64,000 nucleotides of DNA from Clostridia bacterium. GTDB lineage: Bacteria; Bacillota; TC1; UBA5767. The stretch lies in contig CP069393.1 of the NCBI GenBank assembly GCA_016887505.1, forward strand, positions 1,226,001-1,290,000, written 5' to 3'. The notes beneath the pieces are model-generated. The model was not told the DNA's origin. It ran no database searches and worked only from the letters and a program-made list of their open reading frames with translations. The position numbers and the translations under genes were made by a program. This document shows positions 8,097 through 17,948 of the stretch, piece by piece (the stretch's first letter is position 1; every line of letters starts with the position of its first letter).

Positions 8097-8801
8097 ATGG
8101 AAAAGCAACCGTTATACGATAAAATCAGACTTGCCCTACTGAAAGTCATTAAGAATATGAAACCAGGGAAGAATAAACTTCCTTCGGAAAAATACCTAAT
8201 TGAAAAATTTAACGTGAGTCGTTCAACCCTGCGAACAGCTTTGAATGCTTTAATTCTTGATAAAACCATTACAAGGAGTAAAGCAGGAGATATCTATGCC
8301 TTTCCTTCCGTCAGTAAGCTTGCTTTTCGGATGGACCAGTATGAAGAGATACGAGAATTGCTCGGTGCTTCCGGAGAGGTTAGCACCCTTTCTAGCAAGC
8401 CCGTTCTCACCAAGCCCTCTAAAGAAATGTTACATCGTATGCCGGAAGTGGAAGGAAATCCTGTATACAGTTGGGCCATTCGCTATATGCTAAACGGAAA
8501 ATTAGTCGTGTATGCGGAATTTGAAATGCCTGAAAAGTACTTTATTAAAGAACCACCGGAAGAGTATTTTACGACTTTCAAGCAATATATGAAGGACTAC
8601 TTGACGCCTGATATCACCTATCATATTAGTTGGATTAATTCTGATCTCAGGCCTGACCTGGCTGAAATTTTTCACTCGAAAAAGCAAGTGATCGAAACCT
8701 GGGAACAAGTATTTAAGGATCTTCATGACCAGTCCATCTGCTTTTGCAAGCTTTCCTTCCATCCTGAAGAACTAGATTTAAGCATCGTTGTAAGCCTATA
8801 A
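8097..8801 (+). CDS. GntR-family transcriptional regulator with UTRA domain
   Basis: The 234-residue protein has a GntR winged helix at residues 1-70 (KLPSEKYLIEKFNVSRSTLRTALNALILDKTITRSKAGDIYAF). A UTRA effector-binding domain fills about 90-230, as in the HutC subgroup, which usually binds small carboxylates, amino acids or sugars. TATGGAGATG supplies a ribosome site before the ATG. The divergent position suggests control of the aldehyde oxidoreductase, but no operator was identified. The ligand is unknown. The gene ends in a strong terminator shared with uvrB. Confidence 0.85.
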   Translation: MEKQPLYDKIRLALLKVIKNMKPGKNKLPSEKYLIEKFNVSRSTLRTALNALILDKTITRSKAGDIYAFPSVSKLAFRMDQYEEIRELLGASGEVSTLSSKPVLTKPSKEMLHRMPEVEGNPVYSWAIRYMLNGKLVVYAEFEMPEKYFIKEPPEEYFTTFKQYMKDYLTPDITYHISWINSDLRPDLAEIFHSKKQVIETWEQVFKDLHDQSICFCKLSFHPEELDLSIVVSL

Positions 8802-8844
8802 AGAGTAAGATACCACGCTGAAAAACGTGGTATCTTACTCTTTT
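8801..8844. terminator. Bidirectional intrinsic terminator between GntR gene and uvrB
   Basis: A perfect 17 bp stem (8801-8817 with 8826-8842) encloses an 8-base loop, with T runs outward on both strands. It serves the convergent GntR and uvrB genes. Confidence 0.92.
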
Positions 8845-8854
8845 GCAGTATATG

Positions 8855-10834
8855 CTACAATTCAGCCTTTAGCTCCATAATGACATCCCTAAGCTCCGCT
8901 GCCTTCTCAAATTCTAAGTTTCTCGCCTTCTTTGTCATTTCTTTTTCCAACGAATCTATCATTTTTCGAAGCTCCGATTTTTTCATACTGGACAATTTAA
9001 TATCACCCTTAATCCCTGCAGTCTTGTCCAAATCTTTGTAGGTCAATTCAATAATATTGTTCACCTTTTTATGAATGCTTTCAGGTGTAATGCCGTTTTC
9101 TATATTGTATTCATGCTGAATTTTTCTTCTTCGATTGGTCTCATACATCGCTTTCTTCATTGAATCTGTCACATGATCTCCATAAAGAATCACTTTTCCT
9201 TCAGCATTTCTAGCAGCCCGTCCAATGGTCTGAATCAGTGAACGTTCCGATCTCAAGAAACCTTCCTTATCAGCATCCAGTATCGCTACCAAGGAAACTT
9301 CGGGAATATCTAGTCCTTCGCGCAATAGGTTAATTCCAACCAACACATCGAATTCTCCAAGCCTTAGGTCTCGAATGATGGCCATGCGTTCTATAGTATG
9401 TATTTCCGAATGAAGATACCTCACCCGCACATCCATCTTCTCGTAATAATCCGTCAAGTCTTCTGCCATGCGCTTGGTCAAGGTGGTAACCAAAACCCGC
9501 TGTTGGGCAGCCACTCGCTCTCTGATTTCAGCTAGCAAGTCGTCCACCTGTCCCTCCACAGGTCTCACCTCTACTTCTGGATCTAATAAGCCTGTGGGAC
9601 GAATAATCTGCTCCACGATTCGGGTAGAATGGGACCGCTCATAGTCTGATGGTGTAGCTGAAACATAAACGACCTGGTTGACCATAGATTCAAACTCTTG
9701 AAAATTGAGTGGCCGATTGTCAAGCGCTGAAGGCAGCCTAAAGCCATGCTCGACTAAGACTGTTTTTCTAGCCTTATCACCAGCGGACATGCCTCCAATC
9801 TGGGGAATACTGACGTGGGACTCGTCCACCATCAACAGAAAGTCCTTGGGAAAATAATCGAACAAGGTGGAAGGTCGATCCCCTGCTTTTCTACCTGTTA
9901 GATGTCTAGAATAATTTTCAATACCTGAACAAAAACCAATCTCCTGCAGCATCTCCAAATCATACTTGGTCCGTTGCTCTATACGTTGTGCCTCCAACAG
10001 CTTATTGTTTTCCATGAAGAACTTTATTCTCTGATTCAATTCTTCCTTAATGGTCTTCACAGCACGCTTCAAGTTTTCCTCTCCTGTGACATAATGACTC
10101 GCAGGAAAAACGGCGATATGCTTTCTTCTCGCATTCAAAGCTCCGGTTAACGTATCAATTTCCACAATTCTCTCTACTTCATCTCCAAACATCTCTACCC
10201 GGACTGCTGTTTCTCCATTGGAAGCAGGAATAATCTCAATCACATCGCCACGAACCCTAAATGTACCTCGATGAAAGTCTAAATCATTGCGGCTATATTG
10301 AATATCCACTAATTTTCGTAAGATATCATCTCTAGAAATCTTCATTCCTTCTCTAAGCGACAGCATCATTTCCTTGTAGTCTTCTGGGGAACCTAATCCA
10401 TAGATGCAAGACACGGAAGCCACAATGATGACATCTTTTCTCTCATACAGTGCTGCCGTTGCGGAGTGCCTCAGCTTATCAATCTCGTCATTGACTGAGC
10501 TATCCTTCTCAATATGTGTATCCGATGAGGGAATGTAGGCCTCTGGTTGGTAGTAGTCATAGTAACTGACAAAATATTCCACCGCATTGTCTGGAAAAAA
10601 CTCTTTGAATTCACTACAAAGTTGAGCTGCTAACGTCTTATTGGGCGCCATCACGAGAGTAGGCTTCTGTACCTGCTCTATAACATTTGCCATAGTATAT
10701 GTTTTTCCGCTGCCGGTTACCCCCAATAGCGTCTGATGAACATGTCCATCTTTAATTCCCTCCACCAACTCTTTTATTGCCTGCGGCTGATCTCCCTTCG
10801 GTTCGAATTCAGATACCAACTTGAATTTATCCAT
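8855..10834 (-). CDS. uvrB: Excinuclease ABC subunit B
   Basis: UvrB is the damage-verifying helicase-like subunit of nucleotide excision repair. The 659-residue product matches the family length. Walker [11 protein letters not shown] lies near residue 38, the beta-hairpin region with [12 protein letters not shown] near 92, the DESH box near 340, helicase motifs V and VI ([19 protein letters not shown]) near 505-545, and a C-terminal UVR domain (about 620-659) that contacts UvrC. The start at 10834 is preferred: AGGATTAAGG precedes it, whereas an ATG 21 bases upstream has no ribosome site. uvrA and uvrC are not in the window, and it appears monocistronic. Confidence 0.97.
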   Translation of the reverse strand: MDKFKLVSEFEPKGDQPQAIKELVEGIKDGHVHQTLLGVTGSGKTYTMANVIEQVQKPTLVMAPNKTLAAQLCSEFKEFFPDNAVEYFVSYYDYYQPEAYIPSSDTHIEKDSSVNDEIDKLRHSATAALYERKDVIIVASVSCIYGLGSPEDYKEMMLSLREGMKISRDDILRKLVDIQYSRNDLDFHRGTFRVRGDVIEIIPASNGETAVRVEMFGDEVERIVEIDTLTGALNARRKHIAVFPASHYVTGEENLKRAVKTIKEELNQRIKFFMENNKLLEAQRIEQRTKYDLEMLQEIGFCSGIENYSRHLTGRKAGDRPSTLFDYFPKDFLLMVDESHVSIPQIGGMSAGDKARKTVLVEHGFRLPSALDNRPLNFQEFESMVNQVVYVSATPSDYERSHSTRIVEQIIRPTGLLDPEVEVRPVEGQVDDLLAEIRERVAAQQRVLVTTLTKRMAEDLTDYYEKMDVRVRYLHSEIHTIERMAIIRDLRLGEFDVLVGINLLREGLDIPEVSLVAILDADKEGFLRSERSLIQTIGRAARNAEGKVILYGDHVTDSMKKAMYETNRRRKIQHEYNIENGITPESIHKKVNNIIELTYKDLDKTAGIKGDIKLSSMKKSELRKMIDSLEKEMTKKARNLEFEKAAELRDVIMELKAEL

Positions 10835-10898
10835 ACACCTTAATCCTCTTTTCATCTCAATATATATATAATACCCAAAAAAAGGCAGAGCTCCAACA

Positions 10899-10925
10899 AA
10901 AAAGGAACGGTCCTAGGACCGTTCC
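10899..10925 (-). terminator. Intrinsic terminator of first BMP lipoprotein gene
   Basis: A perfect 22-base palindrome at 10904-10925 centred on CCTAGG is followed on the minus strand by TTTTTTG. It lies 18 bases after the lipoprotein stop codon. Confidence 0.9.
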
Positions 10926-10943
10926 GCAAAATTGCAGCTACTA

Positions 10944-11990
10944 TTACATCAAGAAATCTCCATAATCTCTAGGAACGAGTGAGCCGTCCTTGATTGCATC
11001 TTCAACTTCCATAATCTTTGCTTTTTGTTCTTCCGTTAAGATATCGTCAAACTTGTAGAATGGACTTAAGTAAATAACACCTTCAGCCACACCCATCATG
11101 AAGTTACTGGCTTCAAAATCATCCATCATGTATTTGTCAACAAAAGCTACAAACGCAACAGGCATTTCCGCAACACCTGATACAATAATGGTGTCTGGTG
11201 CCAAATCAGCTTGGTCGCCGATAGAACCAATTGCATATACACCATTTTCTTCTGCTGCTTCAATAACGCCCATACCGGCATGGTCAGCATTTTGCATCAC
11301 GATATCCGCACCTGCTTCAATCATTGAATTGGCAACTTCTTTTGCCTTAGCAGCATCATCAAAGCTACCCGTTAGCGTAGTGAGAACCTCAATATCCGGG
11401 TTGATATATTTCGCTCCTGCCTCAAATCCAGTAATAGAGTCTGCGATAGAAGGGATGTTCATTCCACCGATTGCACCGACTACACCGCTTTCAGAAACAA
11501 CAGCGGCTACAACACCCTGCATAAATCCTTGTGCTGCATTGTCATTTTGTACTGAAGAAACATTTGGTGGTTGTACAATATTCGTAGAAGTTACAGCAAA
11601 CTGTACGTCTGGAAACTCCGGAGCCACGCGCATTGCAGCATCTCCAAATTCACCACCATGGCCGAATACTATATCATAGCCACTGCTTGCATATAAGCGG
11701 AATACTTCGTCGTAGTCAGAAATGGGAGTGCTCTCATTGTAAGCAATCTCAGCACCATACTTTTCTTGGATTGCAAGAATACCATTATAGGCTGAAGCAT
11801 TCCAACCACCGTCACCGATTGGTCCTGGTAAAATTACGGCTACTTTCAACGGTTCTTCCATAGGTTCTTCATCAGGTTCTTCCATAGGTTCCTCGCTGGG
11901 TTCCACAGTAGGTTCTTCCTCACCAGCACACCCAGTCACTAAGGCAGTCATCATCATGAACACAAGCAAAATACTTAAAAACTTTTTCAT
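10944..11990 (-). CDS. BMP-family (PnrA-like) substrate-binding lipoprotein, copy 1
   Basis: This 348-residue lipoprotein has a signal peptide with lipobox LVTGC (Cys21) and a proline/glutamate-rich linker (about 23-48, repeating EEP units). The rest is a basic-membrane-protein periplasmic-binding fold starting KVAVILPGPIGDGGWN. BMP proteins bind purine nucleosides or related ligands for ABC transporters, and the DGGWN and FGHGGEFGD segments line the ligand cleft in the family. No ATPase or permease gene is near it. It shares roughly four fifths of residues with the next gene upstream, indicating a tandem duplication. AGGGGGAAG lies before the ATG. The ligand is not determined. Confidence 0.9.
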   Translation of the reverse strand: MKKFLSILLVFMMMTALVTGCAGEEEPTVEPSEEPMEEPDEEPMEEPLKVAVILPGPIGDGGWNASAYNGILAIQEKYGAEIAYNESTPISDYDEVFRLYASSGYDIVFGHGGEFGDAAMRVAPEFPDVQFAVTSTNIVQPPNVSSVQNDNAAQGFMQGVVAAVVSESGVVGAIGGMNIPSIADSITGFEAGAKYINPDIEVLTTLTGSFDDAAKAKEVANSMIEAGADIVMQNADHAGMGVIEAAEENGVYAIGSIGDQADLAPDTIIVSGVAEMPVAFVAFVDKYMMDDFEASNFMMGVAEGVIYLSPFYKFDDILTEEQKAKIMEVEDAIKDGSLVPRDYGDFLM

Positions 11991-12165
11991 GTTCTTCCCC
12001 CTTTAATGTAATGATACTTTTTGGAAACAATTTTTCCATACATAGTATATTAAACGAATAGTGTAATTTTCCTTTATTCTGATGGCTTTTTTAGAAAATT
12101 TTAGTGTCTAAAACTCTACTCACTTGCCTATTCTCTATCTAGTCTGAGTAAAAGCATGCATAAAA

Positions 12166-12204
12166 AAGAGGAGGCATTCCTTTAAAATCGGAATGCCTCC
12201 TCTT
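12166..12204 (-). terminator. Intrinsic terminator of second BMP lipoprotein gene
   Basis: A 15 bp stem (12166-12180 with 12190-12204) lies 18 bases beyond the stop. On the minus strand it is followed by TTTTTTA. It separates the two BMP genes transcriptionally. Confidence 0.88.
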
Positions 12205-12222
12205 TACTGATAAACTTATAGA

Positions 12223-13242
12223 CTACATCATGAAATCGCCTAGTTCTCTAGGAACGATTGAACCATCTTTGATTCCATCTTGGATTCCCATGATTTCTGT
12301 TTTTTGTTCTTCCGTTAAAATATCGTCGAATTTGTAGAATGGGCTAAAGTGAATAACGCCTTCAGACACACTCATCATGAAGTTTGCAGCTTTAAAATCA
12401 TCTTGCATGTATTTATCTACATAAGCTACAAAAGCAATCGGCATTTCAGCCATACCTGACAATACAATTGTCTCCGGTGCTAATTCAGCTTGGTCACCAA
12501 TTGAACCCAAAGCATAAATTCCATGCTCTTCACAGGCTTCAATAACACCCATACCAGCGTGGTCAGCATTCTGCATAACTACGTCAGCACCAGCTTCGAT
12601 CATAGAATTTGCTACTTCTTTAGCCTTGGCTGCATCATCAAAGCTACCTGTCAAAGTGGTCATCACTTCGATGTCTGGATTGATGTACTTAGCACCAACT
12701 TCGAAACCAGTGATTGAGTCAGCAATAGATGGGATGTTCATTCCACCAATCGCGCCAACTACACCCGTTTTACTAATGATAGCGGCGGCTGCGCCTTGCA
12801 TAAAGCCTTGAGAAGCATTGTCGTTCTGAATCGAAGACACATTCGGCTCTTGTACAATATTGGTTGAAGTTACAGCAAACTGTACATCTGGAAACTCTGG
12901 TGCTACACGCATTGCGGAGTCACCAAATTCACCGCCATGACCAAAAATAATATCAAAGCCATTGTTGGCATACATGCGGAATACTTCATCATAGTCAGAA
13001 ATAGGTGTACTTTCGTTATAGGCTACTTCTGCACCATATTTTTCTTCGATGGCTAAAAGGCCATTGTAAGCTGATGCGTTCCATCCACCATCACTAATCG
13101 GACCTGGTAGAATTACAGCCACCTTCAATGGTTCTGCTGGTTCCTCTCCACTTGATTCGCCTGTTGGTTCATCTGAACTACAACCGGCCACAAAAGATAC
13201 GATCATCATAAACACTAATAGAATACTTAACAGTTTTTTCAT
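12223..13242 (-). CDS. BMP-family (PnrA-like) substrate-binding lipoprotein, copy 2
   Basis: This 339-residue paralogue of the downstream gene has lipobox FVAGC (Cys21), a shorter acidic linker (about residues 22-38) and the same binding fold beginning KVAVILPGPISDGGWN. Differences from copy 1 are mostly conservative, and the cleft motifs (DGGWN, FGHGGEFGD, NADHAG) are identical, so both probably bind the same or close ligands. Each copy has its own ribosome site (GAGGGGGAC here) and terminator, which favours separate control. No transporter genes are adjacent. It lies downstream of ctpA with a 159 bp gap. Confidence 0.9.
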   Translation of the reverse strand: MKKLLSILLVFMMIVSFVAGCSSDEPTGESSGEEPAEPLKVAVILPGPISDGGWNASAYNGLLAIEEKYGAEVAYNESTPISDYDEVFRMYANNGFDIIFGHGGEFGDSAMRVAPEFPDVQFAVTSTNIVQEPNVSSIQNDNASQGFMQGAAAAIISKTGVVGAIGGMNIPSIADSITGFEVGAKYINPDIEVMTTLTGSFDDAAKAKEVANSMIEAGADVVMQNADHAGMGVIEACEEHGIYALGSIGDQAELAPETIVLSGMAEMPIAFVAYVDKYMQDDFKAANFMMSVSEGVIHFSPFYKFDDILTEEQKTEIMGIQDGIKDGSIVPRELGDFMM

Positions 13243-13401
13243 TTTGTCCCCCTCGTTTGTTACTTTCTATAGGATTACTCCTACTGAAGTTAAATTCACT
13301 GTGAAAATAGGTGTTCCTTCTTTTATTTAATACTTTTTATTTTTTCTTTTTATCATCAAAAATTTCCATAACTAGGCAAATTTTTCCTTTTTTCACCCCC
13401 G

Positions 13402-14568
13402 CTATTCAAGGCTCTCACCAGATTCAAGCACCTCCACCGCTTTAGTCAGTTGAGCATCAATATCGAGATGCAAGGCATTTTCCCCATAGATGGCTTCCAT
13501 ATATTCTTCCTCAGTCATAGGAACCTCATATTCAGGTGTCAATCCAATACCATGTAAGCTTCTCTTGTTTGGGGTCAGATACCGGGCAATGGTCAGTTTT
13601 ATATAGTCTCCATGGAGCGTCTGGTAAAACCGTTGTACCGTTCCTTTGCCAAAGGTCTGTTCTCCTACAAGGACACCCCGTTTGGTATCTTGAATCGCAC
13701 CAGCCAAGATTTCTGAAGCACTAGCTGTATTGCCATTCACCAAAACCGCCAAAGGCAGTTCCAGATTACCGCCCGTCGCTTCTTGCGTACTGATAGAATC
13801 CCTGGTTTCTTCAAAAACGATAGGGCCCTCAGGCAAAAACAAGGAGGCCACGCCATAAGCACCAGTAGTCTGTCCACCTCCATTGTTGCGAAGGTCAATG
13901 ATCAGTCCATCTATATCACCAAGTTCCAAAAGATCGTCACGAAACTGTTCTGGCGTCAACATAGTAAAATTGCTAATATAGATATAGCCTATGTCTGTAT
14001 CTTCTATCTTAGATGAGAAAGTGGAATCATATTCCACAAACGCTCTGGTTAAAACCAAATCCTCTTCTTCTCCCGATTCACGTAGTACCCGCAAGGTAAA
14101 TGAAGTCCCTTCTTCGCCCTTAAGCAGCAAAACAATCTCATCGGATTCCAAACCATCCAAAGAAATATCGTCTGCCATTAGCATGCGGTCTCCTTCCAAC
14201 AAACCAGCAGCCTCTGCCGGAGAGTCTTCAAATACCGCCATAACCAAAGGACCGTCATCGTCCACAGTAAAATAAATCCCGATACCAGCAAATCCACCTT
14301 GAAGACGTTCTGACATCGAGTCATACTCTTCTTTGGTCATATAAGCGCTATATGGATCTCCTAAACCATTCACCAAGCCTTCATTCATACCATCCCATAG
14401 TGCTTCTGAATCTGGTTCTTCGTAGAATGCTTGATTAACAATAGTATAGGTAGACAGCAGATTTCCGACACTGTCATAATTGATTCCCAAAAAAATCAGG
14501 GTTGCAACAGTAAAAATGATGCAAATCCCTGCCAATATTTTCCCGATAATTCGTAGAGCTTTTTTCAA
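13402..14568 (-). CDS. C-terminal processing serine peptidase (S41, CtpA/CtpB type)
   Basis: This 388-residue membrane-anchored protease has an N-terminal transmembrane helix (about 8-28), a PDZ domain (about 90-175) that recognises C-termini, and an S41 catalytic core. The Ser/Lys dyad is visible as S283 in NTASASEI and K308 in TFGKGTVQ, with the usual 25-residue spacing. Relatives process extracytoplasmic proteins and sporulation or cell-wall regulators. It starts 1 base after the uracil-DNA glycosylase stop and ends the secA-ftsEX operon. In other bacteria ctp genes also follow ftsEX and an EnvC-like gene, so a role in cell-wall hydrolase control is plausible. Confidence 0.93.
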   Translation of the reverse strand: MKKALRIIGKILAGICIIFTVATLIFLGINYDSVGNLLSTYTIVNQAFYEEPDSEALWDGMNEGLVNGLGDPYSAYMTKEEYDSMSERLQGGFAGIGIYFTVDDDGPLVMAVFEDSPAEAAGLLEGDRMLMADDISLDGLESDEIVLLLKGEEGTSFTLRVLRESGEEEDLVLTRAFVEYDSTFSSKIEDTDIGYIYISNFTMLTPEQFRDDLLELGDIDGLIIDLRNNGGGQTTGAYGVASLFLPEGPIVFEETRDSISTQEATGGNLELPLAVLVNGNTASASEILAGAIQDTKRGVLVGEQTFGKGTVQRFYQTLHGDYIKLTIARYLTPNKRSLHGIGLTPEYEVPMTEEEYMEAIYGENALHLDIDAQLTKAVEVLESGESLE

Positions 14569-14569
14569 T

Positions 14570-15157
14570 TCAGTCCCCCTTCTCGAGCCTGTTCTTTAGG
14601 CACTTCAAGTATTCGTCCCGGATTATTTGAAAGTCTTCCCATGTTGGCGCCTTCAAATCTTCATTTCTTAGTAGTGCTGCCGGATGATAGGTTGGCAGCA
14701 CCAGTATCCCATTTTGTTTGCGCCATTTTCCCCGTAGACTTCCCATGGACTGTTTGGTCTCGAGAAGTGCACCTGTAGCCGCACGACCTAATGTCACCAC
14801 AAAATCCGGATTCAATAGAGCAATTTGCCCCATCAAATAAGGCATGCAATGAGCAACTTCTTCCGGATTGGGTGTGCGGTTCCGAGGTGGTCTACACTTT
14901 ATTATATTGGTTACAAAAATTGACTTGCTAGAGATGTCAGCTGCCTTAAGAATTTTTGCAAACAGCTGACCTGCTTGACCCACAAAAGGAATACCCTTTT
15001 CATCCTCATTTTTTCCAGGTGCTTCCCCCACAAAAAGAATGACTGGGTCTTTTGAGCCTGCACCGAATACCACTTTGTTTCTCGTCTGGTATAGGTCACA
15101 TAAATGGCACTTTTCAACCTGGCCTCTTAGCTCTTGTAGTAATTCCTGATTGTTCAT
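14570..15157 (-). CDS. Type-4/5 uracil-DNA glycosylase with 4Fe-4S cluster
   Basis: This 195-residue enzyme removes uracil from DNA. It shows the family-4 motifs: GEAPGKNEDEKGIPFVG (residues 44-60) with the catalytic region, VTNIIKCRPPRNRTP, and HPAALLRN near the C-terminus. Four cysteines, C17, C20, C88 and C104, match the [4Fe-4S] ligands. The start at 15157 was chosen because GGAG lies 7 bases upstream and the ATG overlaps the preceding TGA (TGATG), indicating translational coupling with the M23 protein gene. Its place between cell-wall genes is probably operon convenience rather than shared function. Confidence 0.92.
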   Translation of the reverse strand: MNNQELLQELRGQVEKCHLCDLYQTRNKVVFGAGSKDPVILFVGEAPGKNEDEKGIPFVGQAGQLFAKILKAADISSKSIFVTNIIKCRPPRNRTPNPEEVAHCMPYLMGQIALLNPDFVVTLGRAATGALLETKQSMGSLRGKWRKQNGILVLPTYHPAALLRNEDLKAPTWEDFQIIRDEYLKCLKNRLEKGD

Positions 15158-16317
15158 CAGAGATCTCCATTCAAATATGGCCAAGGACTAGTATGATTAC
15201 CTTGTATACGCACTTCAAAGTGCAGATGGTTACCGGTACTTAGGCCGGTGGTTCCAACATAACCAATCGTATTGCCCTTGATGACGATATCTCCTTTTTG
15301 TACGGCCAACTTGCTTTGATGGCCATACATACTAGTCAATCCGCCGCCATGGTCAATGATGGTACAATTGCCATACGCACCATACCAGGCCGCATATATT
15401 ACTGTTCCATTTGCCGCGGCCACAATACGTGAGCCACCATTTGCTGCAATATCGATCCCAGTATGCATGGATCGTTTTTTGGTAATCGGATGGATACGCC
15501 AACCATAAGGACTCGTAATACGAGTATAACCTGGAGTAGGCCAGGTAAACTTTCCGCCAGTATAGCTACCACCATTTTTCTGAGAGGCTATATAATCCTT
15601 AATCATGGCCTCAATTTCCTTATTGGACTCTTGTTCTTCGTCCAAGGCTTTTTGAGCTACCTCTTTTTCGCTTAATAGCTTGTTTTGCAAAGAAACTTTA
15701 TCGCTCTTCGCCGTATACAAGGAATTTTTAGAAGCTTCCAGCTCAGCCCTCGATTCCTCGAGCGATTTTTGGTCCTCAACCAAGGAGATTTTCATTTCCT
15801 CTAAGGTTCTTCGCTGACTATCTAATTCATCCAAAAGACTAATGTCTCCACCTGCCAATCGAGACAAAAGTTCGTAGCGTACCAAAAAGTCTGTCATATC
15901 TGTAGAATCAACTAGAACTTCAACATAGTCTACATCTTTATTCTCATAAATTGCTCTCAAACGATTCTGCAAAGTCTGCTGTCTAGAGGCATACCCAAGC
16001 TCCGTCATTACCAGGTCTTCTTCCAAGCCAGAAATCATAGCTTCCTTTTCTGCTATGGCCATCTCCAGGGCACTAATTTCCTTTTCCCTTGCCTGAATCC
16101 GTTGGTCTAGATTGGCCATTTCAGAAGAAACACTATTGATTTCACTCTTGGTTGAATTAATAATATTCTTGTAGCGATTAATATTGTTTTTAACTTCTTC
16201 CTGGGCTTGTTGTAACTCATCCAAAGAAACCGCAAAAGCAGCAGCTGGCAAGGACATAAGAATCGCGAATGTCAAAAAGATGCAAAACAGCTTTTTAAAA
16301 CTTGATACTTTTTTCAT
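15157..16317 (-). CDS. EnvC-like coiled-coil M23 peptidoglycan hydrolase or activator
   Basis: This 386-residue exported protein has a signal peptide (about 1-29, cleaved after AFA), a long coiled-coil region (about 30-260, rich in Glu, Lys and Ser with heptads) and a C-terminal M23/LytM domain. HTGIDIA and HLHFEV carry the zinc-binding residues (H, D and H of HxH), so it could be an active endopeptidase, unlike E. coli EnvC, which lacks them. It lies directly after ftsX (10-base gap). In the ftsEX system the coiled coil is the part engaged by FtsX to switch wall hydrolysis on. The start at 16317 follows AGGGGG; upstream in-frame codons lack a site and would bury the signal peptide. Confidence 0.93.
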   Translation of the reverse strand: MKKVSSFKKLFCIFLTFAILMSLPAAAFAVSLDELQQAQEEVKNNINRYKNIINSTKSEINSVSSEMANLDQRIQAREKEISALEMAIAEKEAMISGLEEDLVMTELGYASRQQTLQNRLRAIYENKDVDYVEVLVDSTDMTDFLVRYELLSRLAGGDISLLDELDSQRRTLEEMKISLVEDQKSLEESRAELEASKNSLYTAKSDKVSLQNKLLSEKEVAQKALDEEQESNKEIEAMIKDYIASQKNGGSYTGGKFTWPTPGYTRITSPYGWRIHPITKKRSMHTGIDIAANGGSRIVAAANGTVIYAAWYGAYGNCTIIDHGGGLTSMYGHQSKLAVQKGDIVIKGNTIGYVGTTGLSTGNHLHFEVRIQGNHTSPWPYLNGDL

Positions 16318-16327
16318 AGTATGCCCC

Positions 16328-17215
16328 CTATACTTTGAGATATTTTCGGATAGATAGATTGCTACCAAACAAACCGATACTGAGCCCAATTGCAAGTAAT
16401 CCTGCCAGTACCTTTAAAATCAGAATCTGGTCATTAATGGGCGTTATGAAACTCACCGCTCCCTGAACTGAATCACTGAAAAAGTAGTAGGAAAGATAGA
16501 GAAAGATATCAGCAAGGAATGCACCTGCTACTCCGAGCAGGCCGCCTTTAATCACGAACGGAGCACGGATGAAACCATCTGAAGAGCCGACATATTTCAT
16601 CACCTTAATCTCCTTTTGCCTGCTGAACACAGTTAACTTAATTGTGATAAATATTAGGAAAACTGCCAGAAGGCAAAGAACGCTCATAATCACAATCCCT
16701 ATCCAGCGTACATATTGGACCAGCCGAAATACCCGGTCCATGACTTCCTTGCCATACTCAGCCTTTTCCACATAGTCCAGCTTGCGTATTGCATTGGTAA
16801 CGTAATCTAGAAACTCAGGATTTGCAACCTTAACCACATAGTAATCCGGTAAAGGGTTATCCCCACCTAGTGAAGTCAAAAGGTCATGAGATTGACCAAA
16901 TTTTTCTTCCAAATCAGCCAAGCCCTCTTCCTTTGTGGTCAATTCAGCTTCTTCCACTCCAGATATACCTTCAATTTTTTCCTGAAGATCCACTGCTACT
17001 TCTCTAGGTGTATCCACATCTAGAAACACAGATATTTCCACACTCCGTTGAATATTTTCAGCAAAATAATTTGCATTGAGCACAATGAGAGAAAAAAGCC
17101 CCACAATGAATAACGATACGGTGATGGTCATGACTGTAGCCATTGACATCGCCTTATTGCGTCGAATGGATAGCCACGCCTGTTTAAAAAAATAGGCCAG
17201 ATTTCTAATAGCCAT
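16328..17215 (-). CDS. ftsX: Cell division ABC transporter-like permease FtsX
   Basis: The 295-residue protein has four predicted membrane helices (one near residues 20-45, three between about 165 and 285) and an extracellular loop of about 120 residues between the first two, the standard FtsX topology. With FtsE it converts ATP hydrolysis into activation of peptidoglycan hydrolases; the M23 coiled-coil gene directly downstream is the likely partner. The ATG at 17215 is preferred over one six bases upstream because GGAGG is then 8 rather than 2 bases away. The start overlaps the end of ftsE by 11 bases. Confidence 0.95.
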   Translation of the reverse strand: MAIRNLAYFFKQAWLSIRRNKAMSMATVMTITVSLFIVGLFSLIVLNANYFAENIQRSVEISVFLDVDTPREVAVDLQEKIEGISGVEEAELTTKEEGLADLEEKFGQSHDLLTSLGGDNPLPDYYVVKVANPEFLDYVTNAIRKLDYVEKAEYGKEVMDRVFRLVQYVRWIGIVIMSVLCLLAVFLIFITIKLTVFSRQKEIKVMKYVGSSDGFIRAPFVIKGGLLGVAGAFLADIFLYLSYYFFSDSVQGAVSFITPINDQILILKVLAGLLAIGLSIGLFGSNLSIRKYLKV

Positions 17216-17891
17216 AGTCATAGCCTCCCTTCAATTCATCGCGAATTAGGCGACCATTTTCTAAAGCAATAACTCTTTCCCGCATGGCATCAACCACCAT
17301 TTTATCATGTGTAGCCATAATAATCGTGGTTCGCCTTTTGTTGATTTCTTTAAATATATGCATAACTTCCATGGCTGTCTCTGGGTCCATATTCCCTGAT
17401 GGTTCATCTGCCAACAGGATTTTCGGATGGTTAACGATGGCTCTGGCAATGGCCACCTTCTGCTGTTCTCCCCCAGAGAGCTGGTCAGGATAGTGCTGCG
17501 CTCGTTTCAACATACCTACTTGGTCCAGCACTGCTGGTACTCTTTTCTTAATATCAGCCTTGCTAAACTCCAAAACCTCCATGGCATAGGCTACATTTTC
17601 ATAGGCTGTCCTATCTTCAAGCAACCTAAAGTCTTGGAAGACAATGCCCACATTACGCCGTAAGCTATTCAGATCTTTCTTCTTCAGTAAGGCTACATCT
17701 TTTCGGTCTATTACCACATGACCTTTACTGGGGATTTCTTCGCGAAAAATCATCTTCAGCAAAGTAGATTTTCCCGCGCCGCTGGGCCCTACTAAAAAAA
17801 CGAATTCACCACGCGCCACATTAAAGCTCACCTCATCCAGAGCAACAATGCGACCCGGATATATTTTAGATACAGATTTTATTCGAATCAT
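17205..17891 (-). CDS. ftsE: Cell division ATP-binding protein FtsE
   Basis: This 228-residue cytoplasmic ABC ATPase partners FtsX. Walker A is GPSGAGKSTLL (about residue 36), the signature LSGGEQQKVAIAR (about 138), Walker B ILLADEPSGNMDPE (about 158) and the switch histidine ATHDK (about 194). The closest family is FtsE rather than LolD or MacB, supported by the ftsX gene that overlaps its end. GGAGG precedes the ATG. A 57-base gap separates it from the giant upstream gene, which could hold an internal promoter, though none was clear. Confidence 0.96.
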   Translation of the reverse strand: MIRIKSVSKIYPGRIVALDEVSFNVARGEFVFLVGPSGAGKSTLLKMIFREEIPSKGHVVIDRKDVALLKKKDLNSLRRNVGIVFQDFRLLEDRTAYENVAYAMEVLEFSKADIKKRVPAVLDQVGMLKRAQHYPDQLSGGEQQKVAIARAIVNHPKILLADEPSGNMDPETAMEVMHIFKEINKRRTTIIMATHDKMVVDAMRERVIALENGRLIRDELKGGYDYGY

Positions 17892-17948
17892 ACAACCTCC
17901 ATGACGTGTTCCGTGAAATTCTCGGGGAATTCCTTTTTGACTTGATTG

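Noticed and set aside
10835-10855. Upstream ATG at 10855 as the uvrB start
   Set aside because: It lacks a ribosome site and adds seven residues outside the family alignment; the ATG at 10834 has one.
13358-13385. Terminator after ctpA (AT-only hairpin AAAAATTT/AAATTTTT)
   Set aside because: The stem is pure AT and no T run follows on the minus strand, so intrinsic termination is not supported.
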